Source of the DNA: Streptomyces sp. NBC_00289
GTDB taxonomy: Bacteria; Actinomycetota; Actinomycetes; Streptomycetales; Streptomycetaceae
Reading direction: 5' to 3'
DNA: 64,000 nt
Assembly: GCF_041435115.1 (NCBI RefSeq)
Contig: NZ_CP108046.1
Location: 248,001-312,000 of the forward strand
This document shows, in pieces, positions 18,692 through 26,769 of the stretch. The notes under the pieces were generated by a model that worked only from the letters and a program-made list of their open reading frames with translations, had not been told where the DNA came from and did not search any database. Numbering within the stretch: position 1 is the stretch's first letter; each line of letters starts with the position of its first letter. Both the position numbers and the translations under genes were made by a program.

Positions 18692-19132
18692 ATGATTGCA
18701 ATTGCCGATACCAACGGCCTGTACCGTCTCCTCGATCCGAAGCTCACCGGCCATGAAGCGCACAAGGAAGCCCTCGCGGCAGTCAGCCATCTCGTCATCT
18801 CTCCCATGGTCCTGGCAGAACTGGACTATCTGATCTCAACACGGGCCGGAGCCAGCAAAGCCCTCACCGCGGCACGGTTCATCGAACGCAACACAGCCGT
18901 GCGCCGCTTCGAGATCCCCTCTCTCGCCACACACCTGAGCGCGGCGATCGCCGTCGCCGAAGGCTATGCAGACGCCGACCAAGGCAAAGGCGTCGGACTG
19001 ACCGACGCCATGAGCGTCGCCCTCGCAGCCGCCTACCGGACCGAGGTCCTTCTCACTACCGACCGGCATTTCCGCATGATCCGGCCGCTGACGGGCCACC
19101 AGGCATTCCGCCTCCTGCCCGACGACCTGTAG
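18692..19132 (+). CDS. PIN-domain ribonuclease toxin (VapC-like)
   Basis: 146 residues. Metal-binding acids sit where expected: Asp in AIADTNGLYRLL, Glu in MVLAELDYLIST, Asp in GVGLTDAMSVALAA and Asp in LLTTDRHF. PIN toxins cut tRNA, rRNA or mRNA until neutralised by the partner. The two-base gap after the antitoxin implies one transcript and translational coupling. The pair is a Phd/PIN combination, not the more usual AbrB- or RHH-type partner. Confidence 0.88.
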   Translation: MIAIADTNGLYRLLDPKLTGHEAHKEALAAVSHLVISPMVLAELDYLISTRAGASKALTAARFIERNTAVRRFEIPSLATHLSAAIAVAEGYADADQGKGVGLTDAMSVALAAAYRTEVLLTTDRHFRMIRPLTGHQAFRLLPDDL

Positions 19133-19368
19133 ACCGAGCACCTACGCGACGCGGTCGCCTCCACCATCCAGGTCTACCAGGAGGCGGGTCTCTCCCACCT
19201 CGACCCTGGCTAGATCTATGTCTCGGACGCCGGCCAGGTCGCCAACCTGCTCTTCCGCCGCCTGACGCAGTTCCAGGAGGACGGCAAGGGCGGCGTCTCG
19301 GTCGTCGGCAACCTCGCCACCGACTCGGGCAAGTCCTCCGACGGCGGCAAGACCTGGACTTCACTATG
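19133..19368 (+). pseudogene. ABC transporter substrate-binding protein fragment (SBP_bac_5)
   Basis: Reads STIQVYQEAGLSHLDPG, an in-frame stop, then YVSDAGQVANLLFRRLTQF and SVVGNLATDSGKSSDGGKT. This is the start of the mature part of a peptide or nickel-type extracytoplasmic binding protein (the SDDGKTWTF-like block). The signal peptide and more than 80 percent of the protein are absent. Confidence 0.6.
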
Positions 19369-19445
19369 AAGCACAGGCACACCGCATTTTTCGTGTCAGA
19401 GCCACTTCAGCTCGTACGCCGACGACACCGGCCACCGCTACTCGG

Positions 19446-19851
19446 CGATGCTTGCCCGCCGAGCCGAACAGCAGCCGCGAGCAGGCGCGGCACCGGGCAC
19501 CAACTGGCCAGCGCAGCGCGGCAGGCCCTCGCCGCGACCCACATCGAGTCACGGCCCGCCGTGACGTGGGCACGCGAGGACAAGATTTTCCAGGCCGCCG
19601 AGCGCGCGTGGGCCGACATGGTCGAGCACGGCACCCCCGTGACGTCTGCCACTCGCTCGCTCAGCGCCCCCGTGCGCCACGGTGAGCACCAGCTGCTCAC
19701 GCCGCGCCCCGGGATGCGGCGGAACCTGGGAGACCAGGCCCGTTCTGACCCGTTCGACCGTGGGCACACCGGGCGGATTTCCCATCAGGAATGTGTGACG
19801 CAATGGGCACGACTTCACAACTTTCGGCCGGACCGGTGGCCGAGAAAGTGA
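19446..19851 (+). CDS. Possible unknown coding region
   Basis: An open frame with coding-like composition in its middle (VTWAREDKIFQAAERAWADM, HGTPVTSATRSLSAP). No family is recognised, the start is unclear, and the 5' part overlaps scrambled sequence. It could be the end of a truncated gene. Confidence 0.25.
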
Positions 19852-20099
19852 TCCGAGTGTGGGCACAGGCCCTGTTCTGCTCGCCCCTGCGCCCACCGGA
19901 CCAGATCAGTACAAAGACGGTGTGCGCGGCGGTCGCCGAGGAGCTGGCCCGCCACGCGACAGTGCCCGGCGGGTGCGCGGGAGCGGTCGCGCAGCGGGCC
20001 GGGGACTGCCCCGAGCTCTTCACCGCGCGGATGGCCTGGTGCCTGGAACAGGCCACCCACGCCTACACGGCGCCGGCCTGCGGTGGATGCCAGGCATGA
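19803..20099 (+). CDS. Small unknown protein, first of a coupled pair
   Basis: 98 residues from the ATG at 19803 (an alternative ATG at 19791 leaves no room for the AGGA sequence). Helical, with VAEKVIRVWAQALFCSPL, QISTKTVCAAVAEELARH and ARMAWCLEQATHAY. From memory, actinobacterial hypothetical proteins of this shape are common, with no assigned function. Its stop overlaps the next start (ATGA). Confidence 0.55.
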   Translation: MGTTSQLSAGPVAEKVIRVWAQALFCSPLRPPDQISTKTVCAAVAEELARHATVPGGCAGAVAQRAGDCPELFTARMAWCLEQATHAYTAPACGGCQA

Positions 20100-20683
20100 C
20101 CAGCCCAGCAGGCGCCCAGCCGGACAACGCAGGCTCCTGCACCACAGCCGCGAGCGGCATGCCCTGCGGGGCGGAAGACGCCGCACGCAGCCAGCTCTGG
20201 TGGACCGTCCACCAGGCAGCCGGCGGCCCCGGACGCATGCCCGCCCACACCGACCGCCTGCGCCGGTGGTCCGGCCTGCTCATCGACGCCCTCCTGGCCT
20301 TCCATGACGATATGACGCGCCTGCCCGGATCGCAGGCCCGTATCTGGCAACTACGCCTGGCGCTGACCACCGAGCAGCGACTCCGGCCCGTTACCGGCGG
20401 CATCCCGGCCCACCGCTGGCTGGTCCACGCCCGCCACCGCACCCAGACTCGCCCCAATCCCACGCTCGACCGACGGCTCTACCAGTCCTGGATCCCGCAT
20501 CTGGTCGCCGCGGTCCGCGACCTCATCAACGAAACCGCCGCAGCAATCGCACACACCACAAACACCGAACAAGACCCCGCCACCACGGTCCACCTCCTGC
20601 AAGCCCGCCACATCCTCCAGCACACCTGCCGCCACCTGAACAAGCCCCACGAACTACGACCACCGCCAGCCAGGAACAAATGA
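20096..20683 (+). CDS. Unknown protein, coupled to the preceding gene
   Basis: 195 residues starting at the ATG of the ATGA overlap, hence translationally coupled. Helix-rich, with SQLWWTVHQAAGGPGRM, LLIDALLAFHDDMTRLPGS, HRWLVHARHRTQTRPNP and LLQARHILQHTCRHLN. No motif I can name. The pair is the only uninterrupted non-IS gene couple between 19 and 23 kb. Confidence 0.55.
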   Translation: MTSPAGAQPDNAGSCTTAASGMPCGAEDAARSQLWWTVHQAAGGPGRMPAHTDRLRRWSGLLIDALLAFHDDMTRLPGSQARIWQLRLALTTEQRLRPVTGGIPAHRWLVHARHRTQTRPNPTLDRRLYQSWIPHLVAAVRDLINETAAAIAHTTNTEQDPATTVHLLQARHILQHTCRHLNKPHELRPPPARNK

Positions 20684-20689
20684 GGTCAG

Positions 20690-20890
20690 TTGATCGGGCA
20701 ACTGGTGGACCGCGCGAAGGCTGGCGGGATCAAGTTGACCGGTGAGGGCGGGCTAATGCAGCAGCTGACGAAGAGGCTCTTGGAGTCCGCTCTCGAGGGT
20801 GAGATCGCCGATCATTTGGCCACGAGAAGCATGAAAGGGCCGCCGACGGCCACACCCGCAACAACACTCGTTCGAAGACCGTGGTGACCG
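20690..20890 (+). pseudogene. IS256-family transposase N-terminal fragment
   Basis: Reads LVDRAKAGGIKLTGEGGLM then QQLTKRLLESALEGEIADHL, with a frame break right after. A different IS256 subgroup from the intact gene at 24318. Confidence 0.7.
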
Positions 20891-20894
20891 CAGT

Positions 20895-20961
20895 GAGATC
20901 GTGAATGCGGCCGGCGAGGGCCGGCGAAATCCAGACCAGGGTTCCGTCCGGTGCTGTGATG
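20895..20961 (-). pseudogene. IS5-like transposase scrap (exon side of an intron relic)
   Basis: Minus-strand frame reads [17 protein letters not shown] then RIHDLTA, the central block of an IS5-A-like transposase. It lies immediately 3' of the group II intron end, so it looks like the 3' exon into which that intron had inserted. Confidence 0.55.
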
Positions 20962-21165
20962 CCGAGTAGCCGAGGGGGATCTCACCCCTCGGCTCTCACA
21001 GATCCGTACGTGACAGTCTCCCGTCATACGGCTCTTGTCGTTCTGGTCATCAGACCAGGACGGCGCCCGCGGTCAGCCTCCAGTGTGCAAACATGCGGGG
21101 GTATCGCCGGGCGATCTCCTGCATCTTCGCGATGGTCTTCCGCCTGGCCGCGAGCCGTTTGTACG
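20962..21165 (-). pseudogene. Group II intron 3' end relic
   Basis: From the left junction at about 21165 the frame reads KRLAARRKTIAKMQEIARRY then PRMFAHWRLTAGAVLV, the C-terminus of a maturase. After the stop, 21001-21034 is a textbook 34-nt domain V (GAGCCGTATGACG arm, GNRA-type loop, ACGTACGGATC arm), followed by a domain VI-like hairpin and the presumed 3' boundary near 20962 (CTACTCGG). It is closely related to the relic at 53661. Confidence 0.72.
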
Positions 21166-21477
21166 GGTCCTGGCACGACATCCGCGCCTGGCGGGAATCG
21201 GGCTTCCCTGGTCTGTTCCCCGACTGCGAGACGATGGGTGACCTCGGCTATATCGGCACCGGCGTCCTCACCGGCCAGGCGCAAGCCACCCAGCCGGGAA
21301 CGACCCCAAGCCGACAAGATCCTCAACCAGTCCATCAGCACCCTGCGCGCCGCCGTCGAACGAGCGATCGCACACCTGAAGGACTGGAAGATCCTCGCCA
21401 CCCGCTACCGCGGCCGCCCACTCGACACCCTCCCGAGCATCGTCCGCACCATCACCGCACTCGCGTTCTTCCGAACC

Positions 21478-22938
21478 CAGGGCCCCGGCGTGTGCCTGGA
21501 TCGTCCGGTTTGGTTATGTGATGCCGTAGAGGGCGAGGACGCGGGGGCGCTCGGTGTGGGCTCGTCGTCCGGCGGCGGTGTTGACGTAGCCGGCGAGCTT
21601 GAGCGCGCTGCGGATCAGGTCGCGGAGGGTAGCGAGTACGGCGGGCGCGTTGCGGGTTCTGACCTGGGACTTGTCCTCGTTGAAAGTGACATCTCGACAC
21701 CAGTGGACGGTATTTTCCACGGTCCAGTGCCCGCGAGCCCAGGACGCGATCTCGGCTGCGTTCGCTTCCTCGGCGGGCAGGTCGGTGATGGCGTAGACGG
21801 TCTCGCTGGACCATTTTTTCGCCCCGTAGAGACGGCGTCGGCGCTGGATCCGCAGGACCTGGGCCGCGTGCGGGAAGAGCAGGCCCTCGACGGTGACGAC
21901 CTGCACGAGCCGCTGCTCGTGACGGCCGTGGCCCCGGGCGTCGTCGCGGTGGATCACAGGGATCTCCTTCCAGGGCAGGGCGTGGAGTTGACGGGCCTGG
22001 CCGCGCTGGTTGTTCTTGATGGTCAGCAGGTAGTGAGCGCCGCGTTCGCGCAGGTAGATGGCGTGGTCGCGTTGGGCGTGGAGGGCATCGGCGGTAACGA
22101 CCACCCCCGTGAGATCCGCGTCGTCGATCTGGTCGAGGAGAGGTGCGAACTCGGGGATTTCGTTGGTCTTCGCGCCGATCTCGCGGGAGGCGAGAGTGAC
22201 ACCGTCGCCGTGACGGACGGCGGACAGGACGAAGACGCGGCTGCCGTCCGGGCGCCTCGCGCCGCGCAGGCACTTGCCGTCCACCGCGATCGCCCGCCGC
22301 CGGAGCCGTACCGGCTCGGCGCGGGCGGCCGCCCGGTGAGCCCGGCGCTGTTCACGTTCGGTGCCACCGTCGGGCATCACCGGCTCCGGCCGGCGGGGCT
22401 GTGCGGACAGCAGAGGCCGAAGGTAGTCGTAACCGGCCGCGCCGATCTCACCGGGATCGAGTCGCCCCAGGACGCTGCGCAGGGTTTTCTCGCTCGGCAC
22501 CCGGTAGCGGCCAAGGAGTGGGTGGTAGGGCAGGCCGAAGGCGGCCAGTTCCTCCGGCGCCGCACGTCGGCACCACTCCGCCGCCGCGGTGATCGAGTCG
22601 TGGCCGGACGGGGTCATCGCGCAGACCACCAGGGCCAGCAGCGAGGAGAGCCGGTACCGCACTCCGCAAGCCCCTCTCGGATCGGTGACCGACTCGAACT
22701 CGGCGACCAGGCAGCGCACTTGCTCCTTGGCGGCACCCTCGCCGAGGGCTTCCAGGCAGGGCGCACAAGGCACGGGGACAGCGACAAGGGATGATGGAGA
22801 AACGAACACGGCACCTTCGTGGATCTTGCAGCGTAGAGAACTACATGATCCACAGGTGCCGTGTTCACCTGCTTCCGGGGCCCACCACCGAGATCAACAC
22901 CCCAGACCGGGACGATCCAGGCACTCGCCGGGGCCCTG
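21478..22938 (-). mobile_element. ISAs1-family element 1, complete
   Basis: 1461 bp bounded by imperfect terminal repeats of about 35 bp starting CAGGGCCCCGGCG and a perfect 10-bp target duplication CTTCCGAACC (21468-21477, 22939-22948). Removing it restores the D-type element end seen uninterrupted at 32335. Confidence 0.92.
21514..22809 (-). CDS. ISAs1-family transposase, intact
   Basis: 431 residues of the H-repeat-associated/ISAs1 DDE family. N-terminal block DPRGACGVRYRLSSLLALVV, catalytic regions RRRAIAVDGKCLRGARRPDG and GVVVTADALHAQRDHAIYL, then HYLLTIKNNQRGQARQLHAL and RGHWTVENTVHWCRDVTFNE. Full length and unbroken, unlike the four other ISAs1 copies in the window, which are of a different subgroup. 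Likely active. Confidence 0.92.
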   Translation of the reverse strand: MFVSPSSLVAVPVPCAPCLEALGEGAAKEQVRCLVAEFESVTDPRGACGVRYRLSSLLALVVCAMTPSGHDSITAAAEWCRRAAPEELAAFGLPYHPLLGRYRVPSEKTLRSVLGRLDPGEIGAAGYDYLRPLLSAQPRRPEPVMPDGGTEREQRRAHRAAARAEPVRLRRRAIAVDGKCLRGARRPDGSRVFVLSAVRHGDGVTLASREIGAKTNEIPEFAPLLDQIDDADLTGVVVTADALHAQRDHAIYLRERGAHYLLTIKNNQRGQARQLHALPWKEIPVIHRDDARGHGRHEQRLVQVVTVEGLLFPHAAQVLRIQRRRRLYGAKKWSSETVYAITDLPAEEANAAEIASWARGHWTVENTVHWCRDVTFNEDKSQVRTRNAPAVLATLRDLIRSALKLAGYVNTAAGRRAHTERPRVLALYGIT

Positions 22939-22974
22939 CTTCCGAACCTCCTGGTGAGGCTTATGAGTAACCCT

Positions 22975-23145
22975 CACGAGCTCGGTCAATTGCTCCGCAT
23001 CCAACCCGGTTGTAACCTGCCAGCTCAACGACCCCGCCCCGGCAACACCTGTCTTGTGAGAACTCGTCAGGTTACCGAGCGGGGTCGTTGCTGTTGACCA
23101 AGGGGTGGAAGCCTCCCGTGGGCTTGTGAATAACCCTCCTGGTTT
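22975..23145 (-). repeat. Solo left end of D-type IS5-like element, inverted
   Basis: About 170 bp, the fullest copy of the module seen at 769-929. It sits back to back with the right end of a D element at 22968, so two half-elements meet head to head. 23146-23303 holds nothing recognisable. Confidence 0.6.
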
Positions 23146-23303
23146 CCATCTTGAGAATCCGAATCGACTTGCCGAGCCCACGCGCGAGTCTGGAAGCTTC
23201 CTGGATCCCAAACAAGAAGATGATCACGAGCTGCGTTTCTGATCATGGTCAAAGTCCTCTGGGTTTCATACACAAGGAGGCTGCCGTGTAGCGGACGATG
23301 ACG

Positions 23304-23858
23304 TCACGCTCTCGGCTGAGGGCTTGCGGTTGCCGGGGGCTCCGTCATCTGCTGGTGCAGTCGGTTGCTTGATCCGTCCAATTCGGCTGGATCTTCATCC
23401 TCGAGGCGCCACGCGAGAATTGCCGTGGGCAGCCAGATCAACATCTCGAGAAGCAAGAAGATCCCGATGCCTGCGACGCGGACCGGGTGTCGGCCGATAC
23501 TGAAGAAGAAGACGATCAAGAGGATCCACGCGGCCGCCGTGATGATGCCGTAGGCGCGACGGTAGGCGCTGTGTACCTGCTGAAGCTGCAGTTCATCCAG
23601 CAAGTGAGACGGAGCCAGGGACAGACCGCGGATGCCTCGCCAGGCAATCCAGCGGAACATGCCTTGAGCAAGGATCAGTGCCGCAAAAAGCCACACCCCC
23701 ACCTGCCAGGGAGTCATCACCGCCAACGTCATCGTGATGACGGTCAGCGCCAACACGACAAGCAAAGTCCGCCGAGTTCGTCTCCGCGGCATGGGTTCTG
23801 GCGCCGACTGGCCCAGCTGGAAGAGGCGTTCGTTACGAAGAAAGGTATTACGGATCAT
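23304..23858 (-). CDS. Four-helix membrane protein in operon with XRE regulator
   Basis: 184 residues. Four hydrophobic segments: about 32-50 (LLVVLALTVITMTLAVM), 52-70 (VGVWLFAALILAQGMF), 105-122 (IITAAAWILLIVFFFSIG) and 127-150 (IGIFLLLEMLIWLPTAILAW), with a basic N-terminus and polar tail. The start ATG overlaps the stop of the regulator gene (ATGA), so translation is coupled. Unknown role; small regulator-plus-membrane-protein pairs of this sort often respond to envelope stress or peptides, but nothing here proves it. Confidence 0.72.
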   Translation of the reverse strand: MIRNTFLRNERLFQLGQSAPEPMPRRRTRRTLLVVLALTVITMTLAVMTPWQVGVWLFAALILAQGMFRWIAWRGIRGLSLAPSHLLDELQLQQVHSAYRRAYGIITAAAWILLIVFFFSIGRHPVRVAGIGIFLLLEMLIWLPTAILAWRLEDEDPAELDGSSNRLHQQMTEPPATASPQPRA

Positions 23859-24187
23859 GGCATGTTCTCTTCGGGATTGACGGATGCGGGCACGCCGAGC
23901 TCCGCGGACGGTGAGGGTGAATCGGTGACGAGGGCCTCCCCGGTGAGCCGAGGAAAGGGATGCGGAGAAAAGACAGCCTCCACGGGCACACCGAAGCAGT
24001 TGCAGATCCGGAAAACCAGCTCCAGGCTCGGGTTGTAGTCGCCCCGCTCCAAGTAGCCGATGGTCTGGTAGTTCACCTTCGTAACCTCTGCAAGGTCGCG
24101 CCGCGACCAACCACGCTCTGCTCGCAACATCGCAAGCCGGTTGTAGATCCGCATCGGTTGATCGTTCGAACCCTGCGTCTTCCTCAT
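23855..24187 (-). CDS. XRE-family transcriptional regulator
   Basis: 110 residues. Helix-turn-helix at about residues 14-68: MLRAERGWSRRDLAEVTKV, NYQTIGYLERGDYNPSLEL and FRICNCFGVPVEAVFSP, in the style of the short YozG-like regulators. The C-terminal 30 residues are Pro/Ser-rich. Start at 24187 is preferred because a promoter-like TATAAA and an inverted repeat lie just upstream; the ATG at 24154 is the alternative. First gene of a two-gene operon. Confidence 0.82.
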   Translation of the reverse strand: MRKTQGSNDQPMRIYNRLAMLRAERGWSRRDLAEVTKVNYQTIGYLERGDYNPSLELVFRICNCFGVPVEAVFSPHPFPRLTGEALVTDSPSPSAELGVPASVNPEENMP

Positions 24188-24196
24188 GCGGCAGAG

Positions 24197-24214
24197 TGTT
24201 GCATTTATACAACG
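24197..24214 (-). promoter_or_regulatory. Candidate promoter and operator of the XRE operon
   Basis: TGTTG and CAACG arms flank CATTTATA, giving GTTG-N8-CAAC. On the gene strand TATAAA lies inside it, in a position to be the -10 box, with the ATG about 10 nt after the repeat. Suggests autoregulation and a very short or absent leader. Confidence 0.4.
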
Positions 24215-24317
24215 GGTGAGTCAATGCATAAGACGAGCAGTGAGACCTACAGGGGTGCACTTCACCTACTCAAGGATCGCGAGGTCCGGATGGCGTCCCT
24301 TCTCGTGGTGTGGCCGA

Positions 24318-25556
24318 TCATTCGGTGGGGTCGTTGGTGGTGTGGGGTGGTGCGGTGGCGCTTTCGGGGAGCTCTGGGTAGAGCTTGGCCATGCTTCCCT
24401 CCGGCAGGTAGCGGCGGGGGCAGGCGATCCACTCGTCGTGCAGTTCGAAGAGAACGGCGGTGACCAGGCGCTCGAGCGCCCCGGGATTGGGGAAGACCTG
24501 TACGACGTCGGTGCGGCGTTTGATCTCCCGGTTCAGCCGTTCCAGGGGGTTGGTCGACTGAATCTTCTTCCAGTGCTGGAGCGGGAAGACCGCGAAAGCG
24601 GTCAGGTCTGTCTTCGCCGTCAGCAGCATCTCTTTCACCTTGGGGAACTGCTCGCCGAGCATGTCGGCAACGGTGTCCAGCTGGGTGGCGACCAGTTCCG
24701 CAGTGGGCTGGGCGAAGACGGTCCGGATCGTCGCGGCGACCATTTCACCAGCGCCTTTGGGTATGTGCGCGAAGCAGTTGCGCAGGAAGTGAACGCGGCA
24801 CCGCTGATACGAGGAGCCCAGCATCACCTTGCGGATCGCGGCGATCAGTCCGCTGTGGTGGTCCGCGATGACCAGGCGGACGCCGCCCAGGCCGCGGGCA
24901 CGGAGCGAGCGCAGGAACTCACTCCAGAACGCTTCGGTCTCGCTGTCCCCCACGGCGGTCCCGAGGACTTCGCGGCCGCCGTCCTCGGTGATGCCGGTGG
25001 CGATGACCACAGCCTGCGAGACGATCTGATGGTTCACCCGCACCTTGCAGTACGTCGCGTCCAGGTAGAGGTAGGGGAACCGGGTGTGGTCCAGAGGGCG
25101 GGTGCGGAACGCGGTCAGCGGCTCGTCGAGCTCGCCGCAGATGCGGGAGACCTCGCTCTTCGATATGCCACTGTCCCCGCCCAGGGCCTTGACCAGGTCA
25201 TCGACCGAGCGGGTGGAGACCCCATGGACATATGCTTCCATGATCACGGCATAGAGGGCCTGGTCGATGCGCCGTCGGCGTTCCAGCAGGCTGGGGAAGA
25301 AGCTGCCGGTGCGGAGCTTGGGAATCTCCAGGTCCAGATCGCCGGCCGGCGTGGTCAGGGTCTTGTCCCGGTGCCCGTTGCGCCACGCTGTCCGGGAACC
25401 GGTGTGCTCATTCCAGCCGGCACCGATGTGCGCGCTCACCTCGGCTTCGATCAGTTCCTGCAGCATTCGCTCTGCCACGCTGCGGACGAGCTCGATTCCG
25501 TCGGACGAGCGTAGTGACTCCAGCATCCTTATCAGGTCAGACTGGGACAGGGCCAT
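24318..25556 (-). CDS. IS256-family transposase, intact
   Basis: 412 residues from the ATG at 25556, with GAGGAG upstream. Mutator-type DDE enzyme: N-terminal ALSQSDLIRMLESLRSS and LIEAEVSAHIGAGWNEHTG, first Asp in YLYLDATYCKVRVNHQIVS, second in VRLVIADHHSGLIAAIRKV with CRVHFLRN, and the Glu region STNPLERLNREIKRRTDVV. Ends CPRRYLPEGSMAKLYPEL. Unbroken. Fragments of the same type occur at 17716 (end) and 61452 (start). Confidence 0.92.
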   Translation of the reverse strand: MALSQSDLIRMLESLRSSDGIELVRSVAERMLQELIEAEVSAHIGAGWNEHTGSRTAWRNGHRDKTLTTPAGDLDLEIPKLRTGSFFPSLLERRRRIDQALYAVIMEAYVHGVSTRSVDDLVKALGGDSGISKSEVSRICGELDEPLTAFRTRPLDHTRFPYLYLDATYCKVRVNHQIVSQAVVIATGITEDGGREVLGTAVGDSETEAFWSEFLRSLRARGLGGVRLVIADHHSGLIAAIRKVMLGSSYQRCRVHFLRNCFAHIPKGAGEMVAATIRTVFAQPTAELVATQLDTVADMLGEQFPKVKEMLLTAKTDLTAFAVFPLQHWKKIQSTNPLERLNREIKRRTDVVQVFPNPGALERLVTAVLFELHDEWIACPRRYLPEGSMAKLYPELPESATAPPHTTNDPTE

Positions 25557-25799
25557 CACGTACTCCTCATGGTTGAACTGGGCGTTCACCAAGAAGAGTT
25601 ACGTGATGGCCCTCCTCGCGTCAGGGAGCGTCGGACACCAGCAGAAGTGCGCCCCGGGCACCCGCCCGCGCACGCCCACAACTTGATCGGCTACACCACC
25701 AAGCGGGACATGACCGAGGTCCGCCGACTCGTCGGAGCTGGGGGAGCTGCGCGTCGCTCAAGGCCGAGAGGTTGCCGCTGGCGGGCGGCCGATACGCGT

Positions 25800-26769
25800 G
25801 CAGGCACGGCTTCCCGGTGATCATGGAGTGTCGAGTTCGCTGATCACCACAACGGAAGACCGTGCCTGCTGCGCCAGCATCACTCATCCCCGTCGGGCTG
25901 GGCCAACTCGCGGGCGGCAATCCGGCCTGCCCCGACGAACTGCCCGACCTTCTGGCCCGGCTGTCTCGCTTGCCCGACCCGCGCCGCCGCCCGGGCCGTC
26001 GTCACCCGCTGCCGTATGTCCTGGCGGTCGCCGCCTGCGCGGTCCTGGCCGGAGCGAAGTCCCTCACCGCGATCGCCGAGTGGGCTGCCGATGCCTGTGA
26101 CCGGCTGCTGTTGTGCTGCGGGGCCGCGCTGCGTGATCCGGACCGACCTTGCCGGGCGCCCAGCGAAGCCACCGTGCGCCGGGTACTGCAGCGCATCGAC
26201 GGCGACGCGTTCGACGCGGCGATCGGCGGCTGGCTCACCGGCCGTGCCGCCGCCTCCCGCGCCGCGGCCAGGACAGACACCCACCGGACAGTCCGGCGCG
26301 GGCAGCGGTTGCGGTGGACGGCAAGTCCCTGCGCGGAGCCATTCGCGCCAACGGCCGCGCTGCGTCCACCTGATCTCCGCTCTGCGTGACGACAGCATCG
26401 TGCTGGCCCAGCGTAAGGTCAACGCCAAGAGCAACGAGATCACCGCGTTCCGCCCCCTGCTGAACCCGCTGGACCTGACCGGCGCGGTGGTGACCTGGCC
26501 GAATGCGTTCGCGGGCATTGGGCTATTGAGAATCGTGAGCACCATGTCAGGGATGTGACGTTCGGGGAGGACGCCTCACGGGTGCGAACCGGCGGTGCAC
26601 CGCGGGCGATGGCCTCCCTGCGGAACCTGGCCATCGGCGCGCTCCGCCTGACCGGCTGGGACAACATCGCCGCGGGCCTGCACCATCACGGACGGGACAC
26701 GACCCGGCCGCCGACCGCCCTCGGACTAAACTGATCATTCCCCGCCAATCGCGAGAACGACAGAGCCCT
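25800..26769 (+). pseudogene. ISAs1-family copy 2, frame broken and internally deleted
   Basis: The element's left end holds a long hairpin (GCACGGCTTCC paired with GGAAGACCGTGC). The frame from 25862 reads [37 protein letters not shown]. Near 26300 it shifts to [19 protein letters not shown] and near 26370 to [19 protein letters not shown]. About 350 bp present in the sister copy at 50.7 kb are missing after GAVVT (near 26493). The tail matches the sister copy. The right end is cut by the ISAzo13 copy. It shares its frameshifts with the copy at 50.7 kb. 25600-25800 shows only a short unrecognised frame. Confidence 0.78.

Larger units (their letters stand above)
21166..22968 (+). pseudogene. 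D-type IS5-like transposase C-terminal part, split by ISAs1
   Basis: Frame pieces read SWHDIRAWRESGFPGLFPD, MGDLGYIGTGVLTGQAQAT and, after a break, NQSISTLRAAVERAIAHLK then DWKILATRYRGRPLDTLPS and TITALAFFR. The right end (CCTCCTGGTGAGGCTTATGA) is found on the far side of the ISAs1 insertion at 22944-22968. The N-terminal half is missing. Confidence 0.72.
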
